From the NCBI GenBank assembly GCA_001574975.1, contig KQ965771.1, forward strand, positions 186,001 through 250,000: 64,000 nucleotides of DNA, written 5' to 3'. Position 1 is the first letter of the stretch. The number at the start of each line of letters is the position of its first letter. Under the pieces are notes generated by a model. It did no database searches, was not told the DNA's origin, and worked only from the letters and a program-made list of their open reading frames with translations. A program made the position numbers and the translations under genes. Positions 45,944 to 56,905 of this stretch are shown here, one piece after another. This DNA comes from Gonapodya prolifera JEL478. Lineage: Eukaryota > Monoblepharomycota > Monoblepharidomycetes > Monoblepharidales > Gonapodyaceae.

Positions 45944-46960
45944 CTACTGTTCTATTTGCTCCCTTGCGCCTTCACCACAGGAAATGCAGAGGTCCCGCAA
46001 CGGGTCCGAACGATGTTTGTGCTCTCGGCACACGAAATCATCGCAATCTTCGCAAAAAGGCAATCCCTGTGTCGTGGAGCAGGCGCGGCAGAAGAACGCT
46101 GTGCAAGAGCTGTCGACACAACAGGCGGGATCCACCGGATTTCGACAAGGCACCGACCTCTTGCAGATTGGTACATGACTTCCGCAGCAATTGCAGGTTA
46201 CCCTCATTGGCTTGGAAGCGGAAGGTCATGAAGCTCTGGCGCTCTCAGAACTTTAAATTTCTGTGAGGCAAGCCCAACACAACTTCTGCGACAGCTCAAT
46301 CAAAGAAGGATTTCTTAGTGGCGAGCTCCCTTCTCCACGGACGTCGTCCGCGGCTGCGATATATATGTCACATCCGCGACACAATTCCGGTCGAAACTGA
46401 AGGTTTGGAAACCTCTGTTCGAGGAGGCGCAGGACTCAGTTGTTCAGATGGCATGTCCAAAACACGACGGCTGAATTCAATTATACGCAGAGGTGAGTCT
46501 CTGTTCCAAAGTCGTGATTCGTGTCGTTCAGTCAAACATGGGAGGTGTTCCTCTTGGAATAAGTTCAGCAGATATTCCGGAACAAAGTTGCTGCAGTTCC
46601 GCAAGGACAGTCTTTGGATCCGTGGCAGGTTCATGGCTGCTGTCACTGTCCAGTTGGTGATTAGACTCCCATCAAAGTTGATTTCGACGATCCCCGTCGA
46701 CACACAGGCTCTCGCCATTCCAAGGTCACCCTTCATCGACGGCGCAATCCACCGTGCAATTTGCCCCAGGCATCCGGTGTATTCAGCGTCTGTGAGGCCC
46801 GGAGAGAAAGTCGGAGAAGTTCAAGCGTGTCCAGACATCGGGAAACGTACGATCGAGCGGAAGGAGCGCGATGTGGAAGAGAGCCGAGCGACGGCGCGAA
46901 CTGTGAGGAGACACGATATTTCTTTCGCGACTTCGAGTGGGATGTCGGAGAGTTGCATTT
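45944..46960 (-). pseudogene. F-box/LRR gene with Cys-rich tail, family I copy 3 (frame broken)
   Basis: It starts MQLSDIPLEVAKEISCLLTV at 46960 with an F-box (SSTSRSFRSIVRF). The frame then changes near 46830 (DVWTRLNFSDF) and again near 46795 (LTDAEYTGCLGQIARWIAPS). The LRR part (VEINFDGSLITNWTVTAAMN, IQRLSLRNC) is open. A third change gives FPNLQFRPELCRGCD and LCWACLTEI. The last segment (46207-45944) is strongly Cys-rich: CNCCGSH, DPACCVDSSC, FFCRAC, PFCEDCDDFVCREH, LCISC, resembling a cross-brace or B-box-like zinc cluster. At least three shifts make it a probable pseudogene. Confidence 0.56.
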
Positions 46961-47190
46961 TTGGCAAGAGTGCACCGCAGAATTCTGCCTTTTTAGACAA
47001 CGATTGTAGCAAAAGGGACCACATCGGAGAACAATAGACACGGCCGGCTAATGCATGATAAGTGCGCTTGCGTATTCCTCTACAATCAACACAATACATT
47101 CAGAGCGACGCTACAGGCAACCACCAGATCCGGCACCAGTCCGACCGCTCCACTCCACGTCTCCCCATCCACCGAGTCCCAGACAACCCT

Positions 47191-47974
47191 TTACTCGTTC
47201 TCCGCCGTCCTCAACTTGGCACCACCGTTGAGCACCCTGACGCCGAGCTGCGCGGCCCTCTCGACAATCTTGACACGCTCCCGAGCGCTGACACCGCGCG
47301 CGACCTCGGCGGCGTAGGAGCGGTTATGCATGAGAAGTAGGTCGAGGTCCGAGGTGGAGCGCACGGAGAACTTGTAGAAGCCGGAGGGGAGGAGGTGGCG
47401 GGTTTTGGAGTTGGATCCGTACCTGTGAGATAACGGGATGGAAGTGCAAGTTAGAAACGGCATCCAGCCGTGTTATCAATTGAGAGCTTCCATATACTTT
47501 AAGGATTCTAGAAGAAGCGGTCCGGAAGATCCCCATTCGCCCATGCAGACGGTTCACTCCAACGACAAGCACAAAGTCAAATCGCTGCGACATCAGCGGG
47601 TAAAAAAAAACTCCGAAAATCGCTTTCGTTAGTCGCAAAGGCTTCGTCCAGATGGTCGAGTCCGTGAAACCGATCCAGAAACTCTCTCCCCCTCCACAAC
47701 CCGTCCCGTTCCTCACGACAATTGTGTACTGACCCAATCTTGGGGAGAGGGATGTTACCTCTGAATCTCCGGCGAGCACGGTTGTCGATACCACGGGGAC
47801 GGCGCCACGAGGTCTAAGGTGCAATCGAAAAGTTGGTCAACAAATTTCAACAACACACCCGACATGCACGAAGGAACTCACGGGAACCCTCATGTACCGG
47901 TCCGAGTGGAACCGGTTGAACTTCCCGGTGCGCTTCTTCACGATCTTCGTCTTGTTGACAGGAGTGACGGTCAT
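47191..47974 (-). CDS. RPL32: 60S ribosomal protein eL32
   Basis: Three exons (47974-47882, 47813-47734, 47422-47191) give 134 residues, the normal family length. Exon 1 encodes [19 protein letters not shown] and [10 protein letters not shown]; exon 2 [18 protein letters not shown] and NIPLPKIG; exon 3 [57 protein letters not shown] and ENE. This matches eL32, a component of the large ribosomal subunit, along its whole length. All phases match. The second intron is unusually long for this window (311 bp), which is common in ribosomal protein genes. Confidence 0.96.
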
Positions 47975-48506
47975 GGCTTTGGGAGTGGAGTGGTTGGAGC
48001 GAGGTCAGAAGAAGGACGACGTGGACGAAAGCACAGGAGTAGGAGTCCACGAGAGCAGTAGGGACGCATCTTTTGTGGAGGGGCCGCGAAAGGTCTCGCT
48101 GTCCAACCCCAGCTGTCCTCCACCGACACATTCCACCACCAAGAGAGGATCCTTCCGTTCAACAGTCCTCCCAATTCGCCCATGCCTTCGTCAGCTTAAC
48201 TGTATCTGTTTCTCCTCCTCGTGATGTCGTCGCCCTGTCTCTGTGTCCATCCCGATGCTTCCCGCCGACCTACTCCATCCATACACCCATCCATCCATTC
48301 TCATCGACTCCACCCTCCGCAGTCCACTTCATTGTCTTCCTCCCATCGCCATCTTCATCCGGTCACCGGTCCATATCCTTACCTGCTGTCCTTCACCGGT
48401 AATCGTCGTTGTTCCTCAGTTACAAAACTCGGCACAGCGCACAGACCACTTCGCCATCAATTTTGTATCGACTCTCCCCAATTATTCGCTCAAACGGAAG
48501 AAACCG
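47975..48506. other. Intergenic, no gene seen
   Basis: Upstream region of the eL32 gene and of a divergent F-box remnant. Pyrimidine-rich stretches on the plus strand, no recognised element. Confidence 0.4.
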
Positions 48507-49660
48507 ATGGCCTCGTCCTCGCTTCGAGTTTACAAGTCGCGTAGAACGCTCCGAGATCGATCCTTGGCGAATGCAGCCGACCTACTCACACCGACGCGCA
48601 GTTCTCTTCTTGAATCACTGCCCATCGAAGTTCTCCACCACATCTTTCAACTTCTACCCCCAAAACCTTCTACTCAGTGCTTTTACGCCTGTCGCGCTAC
48701 TTGAATGAGGCAGCGCGGAATGCTATCCCGGGCAGCCGCAATAGGGAGATTGGTGCATTCTGCACCCTCTCTGTTGGTGAATTCACGGTATTTAGGTGCA
48801 AGGAGACACGACCACCAATAGACAAGTTCCACGTTCTCCTTTGTTTTGAAGTCATGTTGGGATCCCCCTCAACGTTATCAAAGCACCTCTGGGCGGCATG
48901 CAAAGTGGAGTTACATGTCACCCTTGGTCAGGTCACATTGTCTGGTTGCAATCTTGATAGACTCTTACAAAAATTCCTCTTGCAAGAGGGACAACACAGT
49001 GTTTTCCCCACAGACAACTACTGCCAGTCATACTCATTTTGGGATTTTGCTCAAAGGGAGGTCAAATGCTCCCCAGCAATCAGGGAAGAGCCAAAACAGC
49101 CCTCGTTGCGCTCACAAACTCTGCACAAGTGGTGCAAAATGTTGTACTCTGATTTTCTCACTTTTTGCAGAACATGAACAAGACCTGGAATCATGTAAAA
49201 CAACTTTCGGTCTACCATCTCACTGGTATGGGATATGACCCTGCCATTATTCTTCTCAATCTCACTGCCCTTTGGATTTGTGCTGAGGCATGCAACTCCG
49301 ATTCTGGAAAGCCAATAACTTCGTCAACGCAAAGACTACTGGATTGGATTTCTAAGGCCATGCCTGTACTCACCAAAGTTTGCCTTTGACTTGGACATAA
49401 TGTACGAGTACACAGTGTTCCTCCCAGAAGCTATTCGGCCAGCTCAAGATGTGGTTTCAGACCTTACTGGGCGGATCTTCACTGTGATCCCGCTGCATTG
49501 CTGAGTCATTCTGTCTGACATTACTTTGCTCGGAAGTTCTGAATCTCGCTCTGAATGGACCGATGAACAGAAGCACTCGGTGATGCAGTCTTTGTCCGAC
49601 TATGTTGAAGTTGCGAAGAGCACAAGGCTCGAAGCAGGCGTAATCTGTGACTGGGAGTAG
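48507..49660 (+). pseudogene. Divergent F-box gene related to family B (frame broken)
   Basis: It starts MASSSLRVYKSRRTLRD, with an F-box LLESLPIEVLHHIFQLLPPK. One missing base in the following C/A run shifts the frame; the next part is VLLRLSRYLNEAARNAIPG, FHVLLCFEVML, HLWAACKVELHV, which parallels family B. Later segments (WNHVKQLSVYHLTGMGYD and a tail with SSESRSEWTDEQKHSVMQ before the stop near 49660) are again in different frames. The body differs much from family B copies, so this is an older branch. Confidence 0.5.
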
Positions 49661-49802
49661 GGGATTAGAGTAGCGTCGATAAATTGCATCGATGTCCAGA
49701 TAAATGGAGTTCGAATGTAAACACCATTTGGGAATTCAAGAGTTACTTGTTTGACTTGGTGCCACTTGCAACTTTTGCCCCTCCATCAAGTTCTGAACGA
49801 CA

Positions 49803-50830
49803 ATGTCCGCTGACACTTCTCGCTCCCGCGCATACTCATCCGTTCCATCGACGCCGATTCCTCTGTCGCCCATATCGGCCGCGTTCTCACCAATGCCGTT
49901 CAACCCTCTGACTTCACCGTCGCTCGCGGCGGCGATGGAACAAGAACCGGAGCTGATTCCCATGGAGAACTTTGCACTGGTATGTAAGGGCGTGTATAGG
50001 TCCGCTTTTCCGAAGAAGAAGAACTTTCCGGTGAGTTCTTGGGTGTTTCAAATCGCAACTACTCGACTTCAGTTCCCCTCGAACGCGGCCCTCTAGTTTA
50101 TGAAAAAGCTCGGCCTCAAGTCTGTTCTTACACTTATTCTCGAGGACTACCCGGAGCAGAACCTCAAGTTCCTCGATGACAACGGAATCAAACTGTTCCA
50201 GTTTGGAGTCGCGGGGAATAAGGCGAGTACGCGAAACTCTTTCTTACACGATAACGAGAAGTAAATCTTAAGACTTGCTCTGTCTACAGGAGCCGTTCGT
50301 GGATATGTGAGCTGATGTGCAGTGCGCCAACGAATCAAACAGAATGGTCGCTGACCCTCTCCTTGCGATCTCGCTCTGCTACAGTCCGGAAGCCGTCATA
50401 TCTGACGCAATTACTGTCATTCTGGATCGTAGAAACCACCCGTAAGTCTTCTTCTTGAGCAAATCGATCCCAAACCGTGCTCCAAATGTTCGGTCATCAT
50501 TTTTTCTCCAGTATTCTCATCCACTGCAATAAAGGAAAGGTACGCCGAAAAACCTGCTCTGTTTCTACACTTGAAACCCCACCAACTATCACCCCACTGG
50601 TCCTTCTCGCTAACTCTCCTTCGCCCCTACAGCACCGCACAGGCTGCCTCGTAGCCTGCCTTCGCAAAATCCTGCACTGGTCTCTCACATCCGCCTTTGC
50701 CGAGTACCGCGCGTTCGCCGCACCCAAGGAGCGCGCAATGGACCAGCAGTTTGTCGAGGTATTTGATACAACAACCGTCAAGTACGAAAGGGAGTGGGTC
50801 CCGGAGTGGCCCGAGTTGGGCGATGGATGA
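49803..50830 (+). CDS. Siw14/Oca-type dual-specificity phosphatase
   Basis: Six exons (49803-50030, 50097-50222, 50290-50306, 50385-50441, 50512-50539, 50633-50830) total 654 nt and give 217 residues. After a disordered Ser/Pro N-terminus come ENFALVCKGVYRSAFPKKKN, LGLKSVLTLILEDYPEQN, IKLFQFGVAGNKEPF, the active site HCNKGKHRTGC (CX5R), and an end with LTSAFAEYRAFAAPK and DQQFVEVFD. This is the atypical DSP branch that includes yeast Siw14, known to cleave inositol pyrophosphates. Catalytic Cys and Arg are split by an intron (CNKGK then HRTG). Intron 2 uses a GC donor. The upstream neighbour is a dead F-box gene. Confidence 0.91.
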
Positions 50831-51228
50831 GGAACGCTGAGGGTGAGGTGGGGTGGGGATGGATGGGGAGCGTGAGGCGCCGCGTTGTGGGATGAAACAT
50901 TACTCGGGCCTTGAAGCAGGACGAGGAGCTCGGACCTACAGGACAGCACCGGCGAAACGACCCGCTCTCGGTCGTACCCTTTCTTTGTTGTGCCGAAAGC
51001 TGTGAACTTCTTGTGGTGAACTCGCACTACACGGTACCCTTTCTGGAGATTGATACAGACTGGCCCAGAGTAACCTTGGAACCCCTTCCTCTACTGCTCT
51101 TGGCACTCGTACACGGCACAACCTGAAATAAGGAAAAGCGCCACCTCGCACACGGACAGAGTCACAACCTTCCCCCTGTGTACTCGGTCCTCCACCTGCT
51201 GCTCACCCCACCACTCTCCGCAGCACCA
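50831..51228. other. Convergent intergenic region, no gene seen
   Basis: This lies between the 3' ends of the phosphatase and oxidoreductase genes. No coding signal. Confidence 0.4.
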
Positions 51229-52885
51229 TCACAACCCCAACCCCTTCCACACCTCCTCCTCCACATCCACAATCCTCCCCTCCCTCCTTGCCGTCTCGAT
51301 CGCCAACGCCGTCGCTGCCGCGACGTACATGTCCTTGATCGTCGCGGAGTGGGCTGAGCGCGGGGCTGGTGTTGGGGTCGTCGCAGTCGATGTCGATGTC
51401 GTTTTTGGGTCCGGATCTCGGACCGGGGCCCCGCCGCCGCCACCACCAGCCGCCACCCCCGCCGTCAAAATCTCCTCCCACTCCTTCCCCACACGACACA
51501 TCTCCTCCCACCACTGGGCGACCATATAGATATCACCCCCTCCATGGGTATCTTCCCCTCCCTCCTGCCCAGGCCCGCCCGCGACGTCGCCACCACCTAC
51601 GATCCGGCGTGCCTCGATGGCGCCCGTTGTAAGGTCGGCGCAGATGGAGCCTTCGAGGCCGCAGATGAAGAGACGGCGCTGCTTGATGGCGGAGAAGGAG
51701 TTGAGGTGGAAGGTGGCGCGGATGCCGGATCTGGTGAGACGGCGACGTGTTGGTAGTGAAAGCCGGCGGAATCCGTATCAGCCATGTGTGAACGTACCTG
51801 TATTCGAGGATCACGACCAGATTGTCTTCGATCTCTCCGCCGGACGTGAAGGGGCTCTCTACGTATGGGTAGCTCGGCCAGTGCCTAAACGTTCTCGACC
51901 CCGCCCCACTGGCCTTTGCCTCCTCCGCGATCTTTTCCGCCACCGCTGCATTCTCCGGCTTGAAAATATCCAGCCCGCCAAACGCCGCAACTTTTGTCGG
52001 CACGTCCCCACCGAGCAGCCAGGACATGACATCGAGGTCGTGGCAGGATTTCTCGAGGATGTTTGGGCCGGAGAGGGACAGAACGCGACGCCAGTTGCGG
52101 AATATGAAGCTGCCGTGCTCTCGTCCCAGAATCTCGTTGAAATCGCAGCTGATGATCTTGCCCGTGAGTTTTTGGGCGTGGATCAGGTTGTGGACGCGTT
52201 GGTAGAGGGGGGCGTGCCGGAGGACGAACCCCGTGATGAAGCGTGGGATTGGCGGTGGTGCCTCGCTGCTGCGCTGAGCACTGATTTGAGAAGATAGGAC
52301 GGCCTCATAAATGTCCTTGCAGTCCTGCAGGGTCGTTGCGAGCGGCTTTTCGCAAAAGATGTTGTACGCGGCCCGTACGGCGGCGAGACAGTCGCGTCGG
52401 TGGAGCGAGTTGATCGAGGATACGACGCACCACTTGTTCCACACCTTGGCTGGTTTGGATTCGGTCGCGCCTTCGCTCACGGTGTCGCTCTCTTCCACAT
52501 CGTCGGGAATTCGCAGAGCTTCCGCCCGGTCGACATCTCCACCCTCGCCATCCCTCAACACCACCTCATGGAACGTCGCCGAGCCCTCCAAGTCCGCCAC
52601 GCACAGATGCGCGCGCATCTCACTCGCGGCCATTTCTACCGCATGTTTGTTCACGTCCGCCACAACGACGCGCCGAATGGAGCCCCGCGCGAGGCCGAGC
52701 AGGACTGGGAGGACCATCATCGCGCGGCCGCCGCATCCGAAAAGGACGAGGTTGATGGGCGGGCCGGTGTACGTGGGTGGAGGTGGGATGTTTGGCGGTG
52801 GGCGGCGCACGACGTGGAATGATGGCTCGGGTGGTCGGCGTTTGAAGGCGGAGAGGAATGGGAAGGAGTCGAGTATTTTGTCCAT
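51229..52885 (-). CDS. Gfo/Idh/MocA-family oxidoreductase
   Basis: Two exons (52885-51798 and 51730-51229) total 1,590 nt, 529 residues. The Rossmann part has INLVLFGCGGRAMMVLPVLL and VVVADVNKHAVEMA; later come WCVVSSINSLHRRDCLAAVR, the EKPLATT signature, and the second-domain motif ILEKSCHDLDVMSWLLGG, which carries the conserved KxxHDxD residues. After the intron, SGIRATFHLNSFSA starts the C-terminal part with a Gly/Pro/Thr-rich insert, then IKDMYVAAATALAIE. Family members are NAD(P)-dependent sugar or inositol dehydrogenases; the substrate is unknown. It is longer than usual (about 350-400) because of linkers. An in-frame upstream start at 53020 is possible, but the MDKILDSF start is preferred. 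Confidence 0.88.
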
Positions 52886-53132
52886 GTGTGATGGGAATGG
52901 AGGCAGCGGCCGGTGCGATTGATGATAAGTCGACTTCTCGGCAGAACTCGTGGCGAATGGCCACAGCAACTGTGATAACCCAGGGCACCGGGTGATCACA
53001 CACCCAGGAGCAGGGGGCATAAGTTCATTATGTCTTTTTTCCTTCGTGCCACCATTCAGTACGTGTCGTATGCATTAGAAGATACAGATGTCAAGAATCC
53101 GTTTCTCGCTATCATGCAAAATGAGCCAAAAG

Positions 53133-53700
53133 CTATTCAAGTGATGCATTCCGTCTGAATTCACTGCCAGTCGGGGTCAAATAAATTCGAAACCGACGTC
53201 CACGGGGACTCCTGGGTCCCGAAGTCTGTAAAGGAGAGTAGCAAGGTTGCGTTGTTCGATGGTTGGCAAGTGCTGAAAGTAATATCGTGACGTTCAAATC
53301 GACCGTAATGGCAGCTTGCAACTGCAAAAGGAGAGAATCTACCCACTTTTGACGGGAATACGATAACAGCAGGATCCCTGGTGAAACGAGTAAATTCGAT
53401 TCAACCGCCTTCTTCTCCGGGACCGCGCAACTCTTTTCTGCTTCCAACCGGGCGACTTTTGCATCCAAAAATGAAACGTGGGCGTCTTTACTTTGTTCGA
53501 TCCTCCGGAATTCCTCTTTTAAAACTGCTTTTTGTGCCCTCGGCGTCCATTCCGACCAGTCCGGACGCTCCCAGGGACGTGACGGTTTCGGTAGGTTGCC
53601 GCGACACCAAACGGGATGATGGTCGATGAAAGGCGACGAGGAAGAGTGCCGGAGAGGGCGAGGACCTTTTGCGATGACATCATTTTTGTTCAGTGGGCGA
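53133..53700 (-). CDS. Hypothetical protein, possible mitochondrial presequence
   Basis: One frame begins MMSSQKVLALSGTLPRRLSS (near 53690), which looks like a mitochondrial targeting peptide. The downstream frame, in a different phase, encodes RPDWSEWTPRAQKAV, LKEEFRRIEQ and DAKVARLEAEK, a helical charged segment, ending at 53133 with a less convincing tail. A short intron should join them, but no unambiguous splice pair was found. No family is recognised. Confidence 0.3.
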
Positions 53701-53966
53701 AAGCATGAGTGATGGGAGAAAAAGGCAGGCGAATGAGTGTGCTGTGGTCTGACACGTCACAAATCGATTGTAAGTTGAAATCAGGATACGGCAACGCTCT
53801 TGGGCTTTCTCTTGATGTGTATTTGTAGCCCTCTCCGCACTCTGACTCTGCGCATTAGTTGCAGCCCTCGTGCCACAGCACTCTTCACGAGGCACGGGTG
53901 ATCTTCGCATTCCGAGCTCCCTTTTCAACTCGCGCTTGCCCGCCGATTCTCGCCCAATTCCAAAGC

Positions 53967-54499
53967 ATGCCATCAGCATCCAGACCAGCCCCGCCCTACT
54001 ACGCCGCCATCTTCACATCCAGGAGACGGAAACAGGTCCGCGGCAAGAGCGACGGGTACGATCTCATGGTGAGCTTCGTGCCTTCCAACGATTCCTGTTC
54101 TGCGACAATCCATGTTGCTGACCGGCTTTCTCGCCCCAAAGTCCGCCGAAATGGCCAACCTCGTCTCCTCCCAATCCGGGTTCCTCGGCTCCGAATCGGC
54201 GCGAAGACCGGACGGGGTCGGCATCACCGTGGCGTTCTTCAAGGACGAGGTATGACCTTGCCTTTGCGTGCCTTGAGTGCACTGAAACGTGTCCACTGCC
54301 GCTTACTCCTGCTCCTTCTCTCGCTCGCGTCAACACTTGCAAGGCTTCGATCCTCGCCTGGCGCAACAACCCCGACCACTCGGTCGCTCAGCGACTCGGG
54401 AGGGAGAAGTTCTACGACGAGTACGAGCTGACGATTGCCAAGGTGGAACGGAGTTATGGGTGGAAGTGGGAGGGGGTGGAGGCCAAGGCGAAGATTTGA
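53967..54499 (+). CDS. Antibiotic-biosynthesis-monooxygenase (ABM) domain protein
   Basis: Three exons (53967-54068, 54142-54249, 54344-54499) give 121 residues. The ABM dimeric alpha/beta-barrel pattern is seen: YYAAIFTSRR (first strand), DGYDLMSAEMANLVSSQSG, FLGSESARRPDGVGITVAFF, then ILAWRNNPDHSVAQRLGREK, FYDEYELTIAKVERSYGW. ABM proteins include heme-degrading and quinol monooxygenases as well as uncharacterised stress-linked proteins. The length fits a single domain. It is convergent with the FHA gene, 175 bp apart. Confidence 0.82.
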
Positions 54500-54674
54500 T
54501 TTATTGCGGGCACCGACAATAAGCGATGATTCGGGGTACCTTTCTACGAGCGTGTATAGTACATGAACCAAACTTTACAAGCAATACCTTCGTATCAACG
54601 TCACACCACTTCTGCCTCTTCAAATGTTCGTCTCGTCTCCGACCCTCTCAACTCCCACCTCTGACCAACAGCAA

Positions 54675-55995
54675 TCACTCCTCCCTCATCACCACATACT
54701 CCCTGGAGCTAAACCCAAACTTAACCACATCCCCTTGCCGCAACTCCACGTACCGCGACGAGGGTATCCGCGACCCGTTGACGTGGGTCCCGTTGGCCGA
54801 GTCTAGGTCGATAATGTACGGTCTAAAAGTGGATACCAGTCTCATGAGCACATGGCACCACTCAACCACCGCCACCGGCCCCAGCCCCGAAGGACACGAA
54901 GACTCACTTAACAGCCTTCCCCTCCCCATCCTTCCCCTCCACGAGGCGGTACTGCACGACGGCGTGCTGCTTGGAGCAGGACGGGTGGTCCACGGGGATG
55001 TCGGCGACGAGACGGTCCCGGCCGAGGAGGTACGCGGATTGGCGGTGGATGTGGAAGATGTCTGTGAGGGGTGGGTGTGGGGAGGGGGTGCGGGGGGAGG
55101 CCAGGGAGAGGAGAGTGTAGGAGAGGGAATGAGAGATGAACGGTGAGGTCCTCGCGGCGAAATTGAAGAAGCTGGGAATATGCGCTCCGCGCTCTACCAT
55201 ACGCTTCGCGTGGGATCATTCACGCTTCACGCAGATCATTCGCCTCCGGCGGACTCTTTGGTGTCAAGAGTGTCCCGCTCTGGTGGGTATACAACGGGCT
55301 CCCGCTCCCGCGCTCCACGAAAGAATTCAGCTTCGCGAGGTATTCGCCAAGTTCGGCGGACTCCTCGGTCAGCACTTTGTACTCAGGCCTCGGGTTCGCT
55401 CCGCGAAAGAGTCCTCGGTCAGCGCTAATGCGCTAAGGCGTCGCGTCTACTCACCAGTCTCCTTCCCATCCTTAAACACATACAACCTCCACTTCACGCC
55501 AGATTTCCGCGCTTCGGGCGGCTCAGAGTACTTGAGCACGACGCCCTTGTAGGTGTTCTGCTCGGCGTTGAGTTTGCCGGAGAGCGCGAAGTTGGGCTTT
55601 TCTTTGGGTTGCTCGGAGCCCTCGGCAGTGTCGACACCCTCAGCGCCCTCGCCGACGTCGGGAACTTCGGCCTTCGCGTCGCGAGGGGGGGAGGCAGATG
55701 GGGTGCGCGGTCCTCGTCGCGGAGGAGGTCTGGCATCCCCTCTCCCCCCACGGTCCCCTCGCCGACCGCCCGCAACCCTTCCATCCGCGTCGTTTTCCAC
55801 CTTGACCCTCGCCCTGTCGCCATCCCTGTCCCTCTCCCTCTCTCTATCGCCGCCTAGTCGCTCCCGCCCCTCCCTCGGACTTCGACTCCTCTCCCGCCTT
55901 CCCCCTACATCGCCATCACCATCCTTTCGTCGATGCTTTCTGTCCCTTTCAGGGTCCGCGTCGGAGGGCGACGGGCGGCGGCGGCGGTCGGACAT
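54675..55995 (-). CDS. FHA-domain splicing factor, SNIP1/Pml1-like
   Basis: Three exons (55995-55455, 55061-54908, 54822-54675) total 843 nt, 280 residues. The N-terminal half is Arg/Asp/Ser-rich (MSDRRRRPSPSDADPERD, RERERDRDGDRARVK), typical of SR-like splicing proteins. Then KPNFALSGKLNAEQNTYKGV, LKYSEPPEARKSG, and the FHA fold: HIHRQSAYLLGRDRLVADIP, DHPSCSKQHAVVQYRLVE, PYIIDLDSANGTHVNGSRI, YVELRQGDVVKFGFSSREY. This order matches human SNIP1 and yeast Pml1, a subunit of the RES complex for pre-mRNA retention and splicing. FHA binds phosphothreonine. Nuclear location expected. Confidence 0.9.
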
Positions 55996-56905
55996 TGGTG
56001 CCTGGTGTTGCTGGGAAGAACTTCTATATTTTTGTGCTAACTTTGAAGGGCAATGGCTCCGCGAAGATTAGCCGTCATCCCAGACTGGACAATTTAAATG
56101 GCATTTGATAATCATTGTGCCTCCCCGCCAGTGAAAGAAGATGATTCTTGCAAGAATTTCTACTCTGAAATGAATTGAGTTTGCTGGAGAGGGCATCGTT
56201 ACAAGTTTTCTTTTTCTGGAGATTCTGGAGAACGCAAACGCAACTACACTTTCAAAGCTCTGAAACAGTTCACGGGCCTGCGCCTGATGCGTTGACCCCA
56301 GCTGCACCTTATTCGAAGATACTCCAAGCTGCCTGTAATTACACAACACCACAATGAACAAGTCGTCGCGAATCGCGATCCGAGCCCCGCTTCCGCTTCG
56401 GTACAGAAAGGCATATTATAGCTGTACTTGCTGCAACTTTTACTTGGACTTCCCTTGTATTAGACTTGTTGGGTGTACACTGTCATTTCGTTGCATAATT
56501 GTTCGGAAGGCTGTTCGAAAAGCCAGACGCGCTTCAGCCCGGAGCACGGGGATAAGATCTCAAAGACTCTTGACGGCTTCACAATTAGATTCATGGTGGA
56601 GCAAATCGTGCTGACTAACGGAGGTCAAAGTGCAACTCGCGTTGTGCAAATAACCTCTTTCACAGGGACCTTATGGTGAATGCCAAGGTTTTAGACTTGC
56701 TACATGAAATACCCGAAGCTTTTGTATTTTCAAAGGTTGAAAACTTAGATTTAACGTTCTACGGGGCGAAAAAACCTTAGACTCCCTCCCCGACCAATTT
56801 GAGAGCAGTGTAACGGAAAGCCTCTCGAAACGATGTCTCAGAAGTCCGAGCAAATAGTGCGATGGCTGCGGCTAGCGGGGACCACAACCACGCGGATGGC
56901 TCACC
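55996..56905. other. Intergenic, no gene seen
   Basis: Short open frames on both strands (for example 56361-56068 minus and 56354-56614 plus) have no known motif. Exons of the following MYND gene may begin near 56833, but I cannot define them. Confidence 0.35.
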
